Origin: an uncultured Chitinophagaceae bacterium
Lineage (GTDB): Bacteria > Bacteroidota > Bacteroidia > Chitinophagales > Chitinophagaceae
Assembly: GCA_946885665.1 (NCBI GenBank)
Contig: CAMPGT010000027.1
Span: 1-23,597 of the forward strand
Reading direction: 5' to 3'
DNA length: 23,597 nt
Position numbers and translations under genes: made by a program. Shown piece by piece: positions 8,122 to 14,925 of this stretch (the stretch's first letter is position 1; every line of letters starts with the position of its first letter). The notes beneath the pieces are model-generated. The model was not told where the DNA came from. It searched no databases and saw nothing but the letters and a program-made list of their open reading frames with translations.

Positions 8122-9203
8122 GCGCTGTTGATCGTTTCGTGATAGCCTTGTGCCGTGTAGTGTCCCGCCAGGCGCCAGGTGAATGACTGATTAATTTTTG
8201 AGATCAGTGTGTGGTTGACAGGTAACGCTGCCGCGCGTTCAACTGCATCGTAAATGCTTTGCGGTGAACCAGGATCACAATACAATGCATCATCTCCGAA
8301 ATATTCATGGGCATCGCCTTTCTCTGTGATCACAACACTGCAGCCCATGGCAGCCGCTTCGAGTGAGCTCAGGCCAGTGGTTTCAAACCAACTGGGCAGC
8401 ACGTGAACTTTTGCCCTTTGATAGTAAGGAACGAGTTGCTGCTGCGAAAGATGATCAACAAAACTGATATTGGCTGCTGCGTTCCGCAAGCATAATTTAT
8501 AATAGCGGTGCTGGTGGATTGCGGCGGCGCCGATCAGCACCACGCGGTATTTCGTATTGTTCAGTGCATATATAAGATTGAGCTGGTTCTTCAGTCCCTC
8601 GATGCGCGCAACGCACAACACCATGCGCGAATCTTTCTCAATGCCGGGATCATACCTGAACAATTCGGTATCCACACCGTTGGGTATTATCATGCACCTG
8701 GTTTTGCAGGCATACGACTTCATCAGCCTTTTGTGTTCGGAAGCAGAGTTGGGCAACACCATGGCGGCTTTATCAATGATTTCATGAATGGAGCTTTTTT
8801 GCCCCCTGAAGAGGTAGCGCAGGCTCATCAGTTTGTCTTTACCGGCGATCCAGCGTGCGATGACCTTCACATATTCAATGGCATCGCCGTGAAAAAAGCG
8901 AAGCGCAAAACCCGCCGTGCCGGTTCTGTGCAGCCTGTCGTATTCACTGTAATTAACGGCAATGGTGGACACAACGAACGGCAGTTTTGTTTTTTTGATG
9001 TGGCAGAGAATATCTGCAGGCCGGGTGATATTGAAAAAATGAAGCAGGCTGTACTGGTTATAATTTATTTTTTCAGTGGTGAGCCTGATATCCACAGCAT
9101 ATCCGTAATTCCGCAGCAGGCGCGCCGTTTCGAGTGCCTGAATGGTGTCGCCTCCGCGGGAGGTGAACAAGGTGGACCTGAGTATCATTGCCACTTTGAC
9201 CAT
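8112..9203 (-). CDS. glycosyltransferase family 4 protein
   Basis: A 363-residue GT-B glycosyltransferase. The N-terminal acceptor domain opens VAMILRSTLFTSRGGDTIQA, with the glycine-rich nucleotide-sugar loop. The C-terminal domain shows MIIPNGVDTELF, VLCVARIEGLKNQLNLIYAL and the EX7E motif in ETTGLSSLEAAAMGCSVV, with DDALYCDP nearby. This combination is diagnostic of GT4 retaining transferases. It is the first gene of the minus-strand operon, and its ATG at 9203-9201 faces the AraC gene across a 139-base divergent intergenic region. The pair of glycosyltransferases next to five radical SAM and methyltransferase genes points to a decorated polysaccharide, glycolipid or glycosylated metabolite. 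Substrate is unknown. Confidence 0.9.
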   Translation of the reverse strand: MVKVAMILRSTLFTSRGGDTIQALETARLLRNYGYAVDIRLTTEKINYNQYSLLHFFNITRPADILCHIKKTKLPFVVSTIAVNYSEYDRLHRTGTAGFALRFFHGDAIEYVKVIARWIAGKDKLMSLRYLFRGQKSSIHEIIDKAAMVLPNSASEHKRLMKSYACKTRCMIIPNGVDTELFRYDPGIEKDSRMVLCVARIEGLKNQLNLIYALNNTKYRVVLIGAAAIHQHRYYKLCLRNAAANISFVDHLSQQQLVPYYQRAKVHVLPSWFETTGLSSLEAAAMGCSVVITEKGDAHEYFGDDALYCDPGSPQSIYDAVERAAALPVNHTLISKINQSFTWRLAGHYTAQGYHETINSACP

Positions 9204-9296
9204 TTCAGGAACTAATATTGAATGCAGGTTAGTGAATTATAATACGCTCACCGCCGCGTAAGGTTGCTTTGAACCAACCGGTTACGAAGGTTTTTT

Positions 9297-9324
9297 TTGA
9301 CATTCCTGGTAAACATTAGATTTG
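9297..9324 (+). promoter_or_regulatory. Bacteroidota-type promoter for the AraC gene
   Basis: TTG at 9297-9299 is followed by 17 bases and then TAGATTTG at 9317-9324. This matches the TTG-N17-23-TAnnTTTG consensus of the primary sigma factor of Flavobacterium and Bacteroides relatives. Transcription would start about 5-7 bases downstream, near 9330. That would leave the TTG at 9322 untranscribed and make the GTG at 9343 the first usable start of the AraC gene. Confidence 0.6.
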
Positions 9325-9342
9325 CTGGTTAATAGGTTCTTT

Positions 9343-10206
9343 GTGTACAACCTGTATTTTCAAATTCTGAAGGAGCCCGGTCATTGGCAGCAGCTTACCT
9401 GCCGCGATTCACTATTTACTTTATTCACATGTCCTCTTAAAAACAGGTATGAGGATCTTTGGAGCCATAACAATTACATAGTGTATGTGCTCAAGGGCAG
9501 GAAGATATGGCATACTGCCCATGGTTCGTTCGACCTTCGCGAGGGAAGTTGCGTATTTGTAAGAAAGGGCGCTGCTATTGTAGAGCAGTTTTTCGATACT
9601 GAATTTTGCTTTTTCCTCTTCTTTTTTCCTGATGAATTTATTTGCGATGTGCTGAAAAGCAAATCGGAGCCCATCCATCCACGGAAAGAGCAGTACAATC
9701 CTGTTATTTCTATCGACAATAATTTAACTGTACAGGCTTTCTTCCAGTCGATGATGCCTTATTTCGATGCGGGCCGCGAACCTGATCAGTCGTTGCTCGA
9801 GCTGAAGTTTAAAGAACTGATTCTAACTATCGCCGATAACCCCGTAAACAGCGAGATCATCTCTTATTTTAGTTCCCTGTTGAAAGAGCCACGGAGTACA
9901 TCGTTGATGCGGGTAATGGACGATAACTATTGTTTTAATCTTGCGCTGGATGCGTTTGCAAAACTGTCCAACAGGAGCTTGTCTGCATTCAAGAGGGATT
10001 TTGAGAAAATATACGGCATGCCTCCCGGCAAATGGCTGATGGAAAAGCGGCTCAACCATGCTTTGCACGTGCTCACCAACATGGGTAAAACCGTTTCGGA
10101 GGCCGCTTTTGAAAGCGGATTTGAAAGTCCCGCACATTTTAGCCGTTCCTTCAGGCAGCGATTTGGCGCCTCCCCGGTCGATGTGAAGAAGCAGCCCGCA
10201 GGTTGA
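9343..10206 (+). CDS. AraC-family transcriptional regulator
   Basis: About 287 residues. The N-terminal ~170 residues form a cupin-like sensing domain (YIVYVLKGRKIWHTAHGSF, LREGSCVFVRKGAAIVEQFF). The last ~90 residues are the double helix-turn-helix AraC domain, with FAKLSNRSLSAFKRDFEKIY, GMPPGKWLMEKRL and the highly conserved AAFESGFESPAHFSRSFRQR. No ATG exists near the start. The in-frame candidates are TTG at 9322 and GTG at 9343, and I chose GTG because a strong -10-type promoter overlaps the TTG. The methyltransferase gene lies 87 bases downstream on the same strand behind its own -7 box, so it is the most likely target. The ligand is unknown; regulators of this group often respond to small hydrophobic effectors. 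Confidence 0.9.
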   Translation: MYNLYFQILKEPGHWQQLTCRDSLFTLFTCPLKNRYEDLWSHNNYIVYVLKGRKIWHTAHGSFDLREGSCVFVRKGAAIVEQFFDTEFCFFLFFFPDEFICDVLKSKSEPIHPRKEQYNPVISIDNNLTVQAFFQSMMPYFDAGREPDQSLLELKFKELILTIADNPVNSEIISYFSSLLKEPRSTSLMRVMDDNYCFNLALDAFAKLSNRSLSAFKRDFEKIYGMPPGKWLMEKRLNHALHVLTNMGKTVSEAAFESGFESPAHFSRSFRQRFGASPVDVKKQPAG

Positions 10207-10261
10207 GCCTCACAGTCAAATTTCCGACCCGTGTAGCAAAGTGAATGGAGCAGCGCCAGGA

Positions 10262-10269
10262 TAGTTTTG
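10262..10269 (+). promoter_or_regulatory. -7 promoter box TAGTTTTG upstream of methyltransferase
   Basis: A perfect match to TAnnTTTG lies 24 bases before the ATG at 10294, but no TTG -33 element is evident at the usual spacing. Such a weak -33 region is what an activator-dependent promoter would look like. The AraC protein encoded just upstream is the obvious candidate activator, binding somewhere in 10207-10261. Confidence 0.5.
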
Positions 10270-10293
10270 TGCCTTCACTAAAAAATTACTTCA

Positions 10294-11079
10294 ATGAGCA
10301 CAAAAACTATCCAGGGAAAACTTTGGAGCGTGGAACCGGAATACTGGTCAAAGCATTTTGAACCGTGGTTCCTTCCCATTTACAGGAACGTTTTGCAGCA
10401 AATCAGGTTAACCGAAGATCACTCCGTTCTTGATGCGGGCTGCGGAGCCGGCATGTTCAGTAGCATGGCCGTTAAAGCCGGCGCGCGGCTTATTGGCGTG
10501 GATGCGGCCTCCGGGCTGCTGGAAGTGGCCCGCCGGCGCAATCCCGACAACAATTTTCTTGAAGAGGACCTCGAGGCGCTGCCCTTTTCGGATAACACGT
10601 TCGATGTTGTCATCGGCTTTAATTCATTTCAGTATGCCGGAAGTTTCGACAAGGCGCTGGCAGAAGCCAGCCGGGTGTTGAAGCATGGCGGCCACCTGGT
10701 CCTCGCCATTTGGGCTAAACCCGAACTCAGCGATGCCACGAATATTCTTAAAGCCATCGGAACACTGCTGCCACCTCCTCCGCCCGGTACTCCCGGCCCG
10801 TTTGCGCTGTCGGAAGATGGCGTAATGGAAGGCAAGCTTGCCGATCGGGGGCTGCAGCTAATTAACCGGTCGGTGATCGATTGTCCCTTCATTTACCAGG
10901 CATTGGGTCATGGCATTAAAAGTTTCATGGGCACGGGTCCTGCCGCAGCGGCCATTGGCAACAGCAACAAGAATGTTGTTGAAGAAACGATTGCAAAGGC
11001 TTTTGAACCGTATCAGGTAACCGACGGTATTTATTACCTGCACAACCAGTTTTTAGTTTTTATCGCAAAAAAATCATGA
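10294..11079 (+). CDS. class I SAM-dependent methyltransferase (UbiE/Methyltransf_11 type)
   Basis: A 261-residue soluble protein with a complete set of class I methyltransferase motifs. These are SVLDAGCGAGMFSSMAV (residues 44-60, motif I), LIGVDAASGLLEVARRR (motif II), FLEEDLEALPFSDNTFDVVI (motifs III-IV) and ASRVLKHGGHLVLAIWA (post-I strand and turn). A proline-rich linker (LLPPPPPGTPGPFALSEDG) leads into a C-terminal half typical of small-molecule methyltransferases. It lies behind an AraC regulator and its own -7 box, so the pair could be an inducible detoxification or modification unit; that is inference. Its TGA overlaps the ATG of a short downstream ORF as ATGA. The acceptor substrate is unknown. 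Confidence 0.9.
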   Translation: MSTKTIQGKLWSVEPEYWSKHFEPWFLPIYRNVLQQIRLTEDHSVLDAGCGAGMFSSMAVKAGARLIGVDAASGLLEVARRRNPDNNFLEEDLEALPFSDNTFDVVIGFNSFQYAGSFDKALAEASRVLKHGGHLVLAIWAKPELSDATNILKAIGTLLPPPPPGTPGPFALSEDGVMEGKLADRGLQLINRSVIDCPFIYQALGHGIKSFMGTGPAAAAIGNSNKNVVEETIAKAFEPYQVTDGIYYLHNQFLVFIAKKS

Positions 11080-11174
11080 AAAAGATAAGATTCATGGTTG
11101 CTGCCGCAATGATTGTTGGCAGCAACCAGCCTTGCCGGGTTCAACGGTGCAAGCGCTCAACAAAGATCCGGTGA
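11076..11174 (+). pseudogene. short signal-peptide-like ORF, possibly frameshifted
   Basis: The ATG overlaps the methyltransferase TGA (ATGA) and encodes 32 residues starting MKKIRFMVAAAMIVGSN, a good secretion-signal start (basic n-region, hydrophobic core). It then turns into a Cys/Arg-rich tail (QPCRVQRCKRSTKIR) that does not look like a real protein. Skipping one base near 11127 lets the frame read on as SLAGFNGASAQQRSGDD to a TAG at 11209-11211, which supplies an AxA-type signal peptidase site and stops 16 bases before the terminator stem. A third frame stays open to 11278. I infer a small exported protein broken by an indel, or a sequencing error. A functional 32-residue peptide is less likely. 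Confidence 0.4.
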
Positions 11175-11227
11175 TGATGTTGCAGACAACTCCCGAGAAA
11201 GAGCTGAATAGTCAAATGTTACAACGG

Positions 11228-11263
11228 CCGGATGCCCTGAAGGACATCCGGTTTTCTTGTTTT
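11228..11263 (+). terminator. rho-independent terminator
   Basis: CCGGATG (11228-11234) pairs perfectly with CATCCGG (11245-11251) around a 10-base loop in which CCT/AGG may also pair. The stem is followed directly by TTTTCTTGTTTT. It would end the transcript of the methyltransferase and short ORF, separating them from the outer-membrane protein gene at 11298. Confidence 0.75.
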
Positions 11264-11297
11264 AACTTGCGCCCCTGAAATAACCAATGCAATTAAT

Positions 11298-11909
11298 ATG
11301 ACGAACGTTCATTATTCTTTTTTGGTTGCTTGCCTTTTGACGTCTCTCGTGTCGGTGGCGCAGGATGAGCCCGTAGAGACCTCCGGATTCATGAAAGAGA
11401 GATTGTTCACCGGCGGCGGTATTTCGCTCGGCTTTTCCGGCAACTCTTTCCAGGCAGGGGCGAGTCCCGTTCTTGGTTACAATCTTGCCTCGTGGGTGGA
11501 CGCCGGAATTGCGATAAATTATAATTACTCTTCTTTTCGTGATGTTTATACCGCTAACGACAGGCTCCGCGAATCCACTTACGGCGGCGGCGTGTTCGGT
11601 AAATTCTACCCTGTCCGGTTTCTATTCATTCACACCCAGTTCGAACATAATTTCACAACACAGAAGTACCTGCCGGTCAACGGCCAGGCTTCCGAGAAAA
11701 ATAAAGTAGAGGCCAACAGCCTTTTACTGGGCATCGGTTACGCCGGCGACCGCTACCCCGGCAGCGGCAGGCCCTTCTTCTATATCTCGCTGTTGTTTGA
11801 CGTCCTGAACAACGAATACTCGCCATACACACGGGCAGACGGAAGGATCATCCCGCTGCTGCGCGGAGGTGTTCAGGTGCCGCTGTTCCAGGGAAGAGGC
11901 ATGCGCTGA
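11298..11909 (+). CDS. small outer-membrane beta-barrel protein, function unknown
   Basis: A 203-residue protein with an N-terminal signal peptide (VHYSFLVACLLTSLVSVA, cleavage predicted after SVA at residue 21). The rest is alternating polar/hydrophobic strands rich in Gly, Tyr and Phe: GGGISLGFSGNSFQAGASP, WVDAGIAINYNY, YGGGVFGKFYPV, FIHTQFEHNF, LLLGIGYAGD and PFFYISLLFDVL. This matches the OMP_b-brl/PorT-like eight-stranded barrels common in Bacteroidota. The protein ends PLFQGRGMR rather than with the aromatic residue typical of some barrels. It lies after a terminator and 80 bases before the DUF1080 gene. It probably sits in the outer membrane. No specific role can be given. Confidence 0.75.
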   Translation: MTNVHYSFLVACLLTSLVSVAQDEPVETSGFMKERLFTGGGISLGFSGNSFQAGASPVLGYNLASWVDAGIAINYNYSSFRDVYTANDRLRESTYGGGVFGKFYPVRFLFIHTQFEHNFTTQKYLPVNGQASEKNKVEANSLLLGIGYAGDRYPGSGRPFFYISLLFDVLNNEYSPYTRADGRIIPLLRGGVQVPLFQGRGMR

Positions 11910-11910
11910 C

Positions 11911-11944
11911 ACAGTAAAACAGGTTTCTTCATTATATTTACTGT
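11911..11944. repeat. 8-bp inverted repeat between OM barrel and DUF1080 genes
   Basis: ACAGTAAA (11911-11918) and TTTACTGT (11937-11944) are perfect inverted copies separated by 18 bases, and the 8-base palindrome GTCCGGAC follows at 11943-11950. There is no T-run after the stem, so it is a poor terminator. It could be an operator for the downstream operon or a weak transcript end. Confidence 0.35.
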
Positions 11945-11989
11945 CCGGACCAATATCGGTGCGGCATTTTACTTATACCTAACAACAAT

Positions 11990-12922
11990 ATGAGGACCTG
12001 TTTATTACACGCCGTGGCGTTCTGCCTGTTTTTAATTGTCAATATTTTTCCTGCCGCTGCTGCAGATGGATCTATCGAAGGCAAATGGGACATGACCATC
12101 ATCATCGATGGTAAACCCGCCCCTTCGTGGCTCGAAGTACGGCATTCCGGCACGAAACGGCTGGTGGGACAATACGTTGGCGTTGGCGGAAGCGCGCGCC
12201 CGATTGCGAAAGTAACTTTCGAGGGCAACAAAATGAGCTTTGCCATTCCGCCACAATGGGAAGAAGAAAACACCGACATGGTTTTTGAAGCCGTGTTGCA
12301 GGGCGACAGTCTTGTGGGCACCATGGTTGCCGCAAACGGAGAAAAATACAACTGGACGGCGCGCCGCGCACCGCTGTTGAAAAGAACAGGCACTCCCTCC
12401 TGGGGCAAATCCATTCAATTGTTCAACGGCAAAGACATGAACCATTGGACGGCGCTTGGTGAAAATCAATGGGTGGTTGCCGATGGTGCCTTAAAGAGCC
12501 CACATTCGGGAGCCAACCTCGTCACCAAACAGAAATTCACCGACTTCAAACTGCATATCGAATTTCGTTGTCCGAAGGGCAGTAACAGTGGCGTGTATTT
12601 GAGGGGACGCTATGAGGTGCAGATAGAGGACAGCCACGGTAAAGAACCGACCAGCGAACTGTTCGGCGGTGTCTATGGATTTCTTACGCCCAACGAGATG
12701 GCCGCGAAAACGGCCGATCAGTGGCAGAGCTACGACATTACGTTTGTTGGCCGCCTGGTAACGGTTGTGGCCAATGGAAAAGAAATCATCTGCCGTGCGC
12801 CGATACCAGGTATCACCGGTGGTGCGCTCGACAGCCACGAAGGAGAACCGGGACCGATACTCTTACAGGGCGACCACGGTCCGATAGAGTACAGGAACAT
12901 CACGATCACTCCGGCAAAATAA
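11990..12922 (+). CDS. secreted DUF1080 (3-keto-disaccharide hydrolase type) protein
   Basis: A 310-residue protein. The signal peptide is at residues 1-25 (FCLFLIVNIFPAAAADGS). A lipocalin-like strand-rich segment follows at about 26-130 (IEGKWDMTIIIDGKPAP, KRLVGQYVGVGGS, GDSLVGTMVAANGEKYNW). The concanavalin-like DUF1080 domain occupies about 138-310, with the usual hallmarks IQLFNGKDMNHW, TDFKLHIEFRCPKGSNSGVY, RGRYEVQIEDS, DQWQSYDITFVG and GPIEYRNITI. DUF1080 proteins of Bacteroidota include 3-keto-glycoside hydrolases or lyases acting in the periplasm on 3-keto-sugars made by Gfo/Idh/MocA oxidoreductases. No such oxidoreductase is visible here. Its stop abuts the next ATG, so it is probably co-transcribed with the glycosylase and amidohydrolase genes. 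The family call is firm; the substrate is open. Confidence 0.88.
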   Translation: MRTCLLHAVAFCLFLIVNIFPAAAADGSIEGKWDMTIIIDGKPAPSWLEVRHSGTKRLVGQYVGVGGSARPIAKVTFEGNKMSFAIPPQWEEENTDMVFEAVLQGDSLVGTMVAANGEKYNWTARRAPLLKRTGTPSWGKSIQLFNGKDMNHWTALGENQWVVADGALKSPHSGANLVTKQKFTDFKLHIEFRCPKGSNSGVYLRGRYEVQIEDSHGKEPTSELFGGVYGFLTPNEMAAKTADQWQSYDITFVGRLVTVVANGKEIICRAPIPGITGGALDSHEGEPGPILLQGDHGPIEYRNITITPAK

Positions 12923-13579
12923 ATGGGTAACGATTTATTTTACATGACCATGCCTGAAAAAACCGACTGGCCGAAAGCCATAAAGCCGCTTCTTGCAAAA
13001 TACAAGGACAAGCAACACCCGCTGGAATATAAAAGTGTTTACCAACTGGTAGTAATGGTGGTGCTGTCTGCCCGCGATTCGGACAGGCACATCAACCAAC
13101 TGGCGCCCGATTTATTTAAAGCGTTTCCCAATATGAAGGCGCTGTCAAAAGCCACTCCCGACTCGTTGGCGCCTTTCATTGGAAAGGTGATAAACTCCGG
13201 TAACAAGTCGAACTGGCTGATCGGCATTGCAAATGAAATAAAGGAAGATAAAAACATTCCGCTCACGCTGGAAGGGCTTACGCGGTTAAGCGGTATTGGA
13301 AGAAAATCGGCTAACGTTATTTTGCGTGAGGCCGGCGCGCCGCCGGAAGGTGTGATGGTTGACCTGCACACGCAGCGTGTGGCCCCGCGGCTTGGCATTG
13401 CAAAGGGAACCAACCCGAAGAAAATCGAGGAAGAGATCATGAAGGCATTGCCGAAGGAGGAGTGGGACGCAGGAATGGCGATGTCGTTTCTTGGAAGAGA
13501 GATATGCCGGCCGAAGCCGCTTTGCGAAATGTGCCTGATGCGGCCCGTTTGCGAGTATTACCAGCTTGTTATAAAATGA
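12923..13579 (+). CDS. endonuclease III-family DNA glycosylase/AP lyase
   Basis: A 218-residue HhH-GPD enzyme for base excision repair of oxidised pyrimidines. The helix-hairpin-helix LTRLSGIGRKSANVIL contains the catalytic lysine (K128), and VMVDLHTQRV contains the catalytic aspartate (D147). VVLSARDSDRHIN matches the damage-recognition helix. The C-terminal Fe-S loop is C195-x5-C201-x2-C204-x5-C210, one residue shorter in the first gap than the usual C-x6-C-x2-C-x5-C. I start at the ATG touching the upstream stop; ATGs at 12944 and 12950 are alternatives, since MGNDLFY is not needed by the fold. Its TGA overlaps the next ATG (ATGA). Sitting between two exported proteins is probably incidental operon membership. 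It may be a divergent paralog rather than the housekeeping Nth. Confidence 0.88.
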   Translation: MGNDLFYMTMPEKTDWPKAIKPLLAKYKDKQHPLEYKSVYQLVVMVVLSARDSDRHINQLAPDLFKAFPNMKALSKATPDSLAPFIGKVINSGNKSNWLIGIANEIKEDKNIPLTLEGLTRLSGIGRKSANVILREAGAPPEGVMVDLHTQRVAPRLGIAKGTNPKKIEEEIMKALPKEEWDAGMAMSFLGREICRPKPLCEMCLMRPVCEYYQLVIK

Positions 13580-14925
13580 TCGCCATGAAATGCATTCATC
13601 TTTGCTTTGTTGCCGTGCTTGCAATACTCGTATCCTGCTCCTCACAGGAAAGATCCGAAGCCGGGTTATTGCTGAAAAATGCTAATGTGATAGTCGGTGA
13701 CGGCTCCGGAGAATTAAAGGGTGCGGACATCCTGGTTCGTGGCGATTCCATTGTGCAGGTGGGCAAAAATATTGATGATGCAGGAGCGAAGGCCGTTGAC
13801 ATGACCGGCAAAACGATCATGCCCGCACTGATCAGTGCGCATGTGCACATTGGTGTTCTCAAGGGAAATTCTTCCAGCGCGGATAATTACACCAGGCAGA
13901 ACATTCTCGACGAACTGAAAAAATATGCGGAGTATGGAATACTGAATCTGCAGGTGATGGGCACCGACAGGCCTTTGCTTTTCCAAAATGGCCTGTACGA
14001 CTCCATTCGCAACGGCTTGCTGCCGGGGGCAAGAATGTTGTCGGCGGGATACGGATTTAATATTCCCCAGGCCAATATCGATCCTTCGTCGTTTTTGAGC
14101 GCCGTTTACAGACCATCTTCCCCTGAAAGTGTGCCGGCCGAAATTGACAGTCTCGCTGCGCTGAACATAAAAACGTTAAAAATATGGGTAGATGATGCTG
14201 GCGGGTCGGCGCCCAAGATGAAACCTGAAATTTACCAGGCCATTATCAGGGAAGCGCACCAGCGCGGCATGCAGGTGGCCGCACATGTTTATTACCTCTC
14301 CGATGCGCGCAGGCTGGTAAACGATGGCATCGACATCATTGCGCACGGCATACGCGACAGTGTGGTTGACGCTGCTTTTGTAGAGAGCATGAAAAAAAAC
14401 AATGTCATCTACATTCCCACTTTAGCGCTTGATAATTTTTCGTTTGTGTATTCGCGTGACCCGGAATGGATCAATGACCCGTTTTTTAAGAGATCGCTGG
14501 AGCCGGGCGTTTATGACATGCTCACTTCAGAGAAATTCAGGAATGAACAAAAGAATTCTCCTTCTCTCAAAAGAAATACCACCGCATTTACAGTGGGTAT
14601 GCAGAATGTGAAGAAGCTGGCAGATGCCGGAGTGGTCGTGGCGCTGGGCACCGACTCCGGTGCATTTCCTATTCGCACACAGGGATTTTCCGAGCACCTG
14701 GAGCTGCAATTGTTACGTCAAGCCGGACTGACGCCCATGCAGGTGATAGTCGCTGCGACACAGAATGCAGCGAAGGCACTGAAAATTGACGACCGTTTTG
14801 GTACGTTGCAGCAAGGGAAAATTGCCGACCTGCTGGTACTCGATGGCGATCCGCTCGAAGACATCAGGAATTCAAGAAAGATCGAAGCGGTGTATAAAGC
14901 CGGCGAAAAAGTCGATATCCAATAA
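13576..14925 (+). CDS. lipoprotein metal-dependent amidohydrolase
   Basis: A 449-residue member of the amidohydrolase superfamily. Metal-site residues are visible in order: H89-V-H91 in ISAHVHIG, K202 in LKIWVDDAG (candidate carboxylated lysine), H237 in VAAHVYY, H257 in IIAHGIRD and D360 in ALGTDSGAF. The C-terminal GTLQQGKIADLLVLDGDPLE is the standard composite-domain ending. The N-terminus is a lipoprotein signal, with lipobox LVSC at C21, so the enzyme should be anchored in the periplasm or outer membrane. I chose the ATG at 13576 because it overlaps the upstream TGA; MKCIHL at 13585 is an equally good signal start. Superfamily members of this type hydrolyse dipeptides, imides or cyclic ureas; I cannot say which. 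It is convergent with the DUF4838 gene. Confidence 0.9.
   Translation: MIAMKCIHLCFVAVLAILVSCSSQERSEAGLLLKNANVIVGDGSGELKGADILVRGDSIVQVGKNIDDAGAKAVDMTGKTIMPALISAHVHIGVLKGNSSSADNYTRQNILDELKKYAEYGILNLQVMGTDRPLLFQNGLYDSIRNGLLPGARMLSAGYGFNIPQANIDPSSFLSAVYRPSSPESVPAEIDSLAALNIKTLKIWVDDAGGSAPKMKPEIYQAIIREAHQRGMQVAAHVYYLSDARRLVNDGIDIIAHGIRDSVVDAAFVESMKKNNVIYIPTLALDNFSFVYSRDPEWINDPFFKRSLEPGVYDMLTSEKFRNEQKNSPSLKRNTTAFTVGMQNVKKLADAGVVVALGTDSGAFPIRTQGFSEHLELQLLRQAGLTPMQVIVAATQNAAKALKIDDRFGTLQQGKIADLLVLDGDPLEDIRNSRKIEAVYKAGEKVDIQ

Noticed and set aside
8508..9215. Plus-strand frame of 235 codons opposite the GT4 gene
   Set aside because: It lies entirely antisense to a gene with clear GT4 motifs and its translation shows no domain or sensible composition.
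11911..11950. Terminator for the outer-membrane barrel gene
   Set aside because: The stem is only 8 A/T-rich pairs with an 18-base loop and no T-run, so it is kept only as an inverted repeat.
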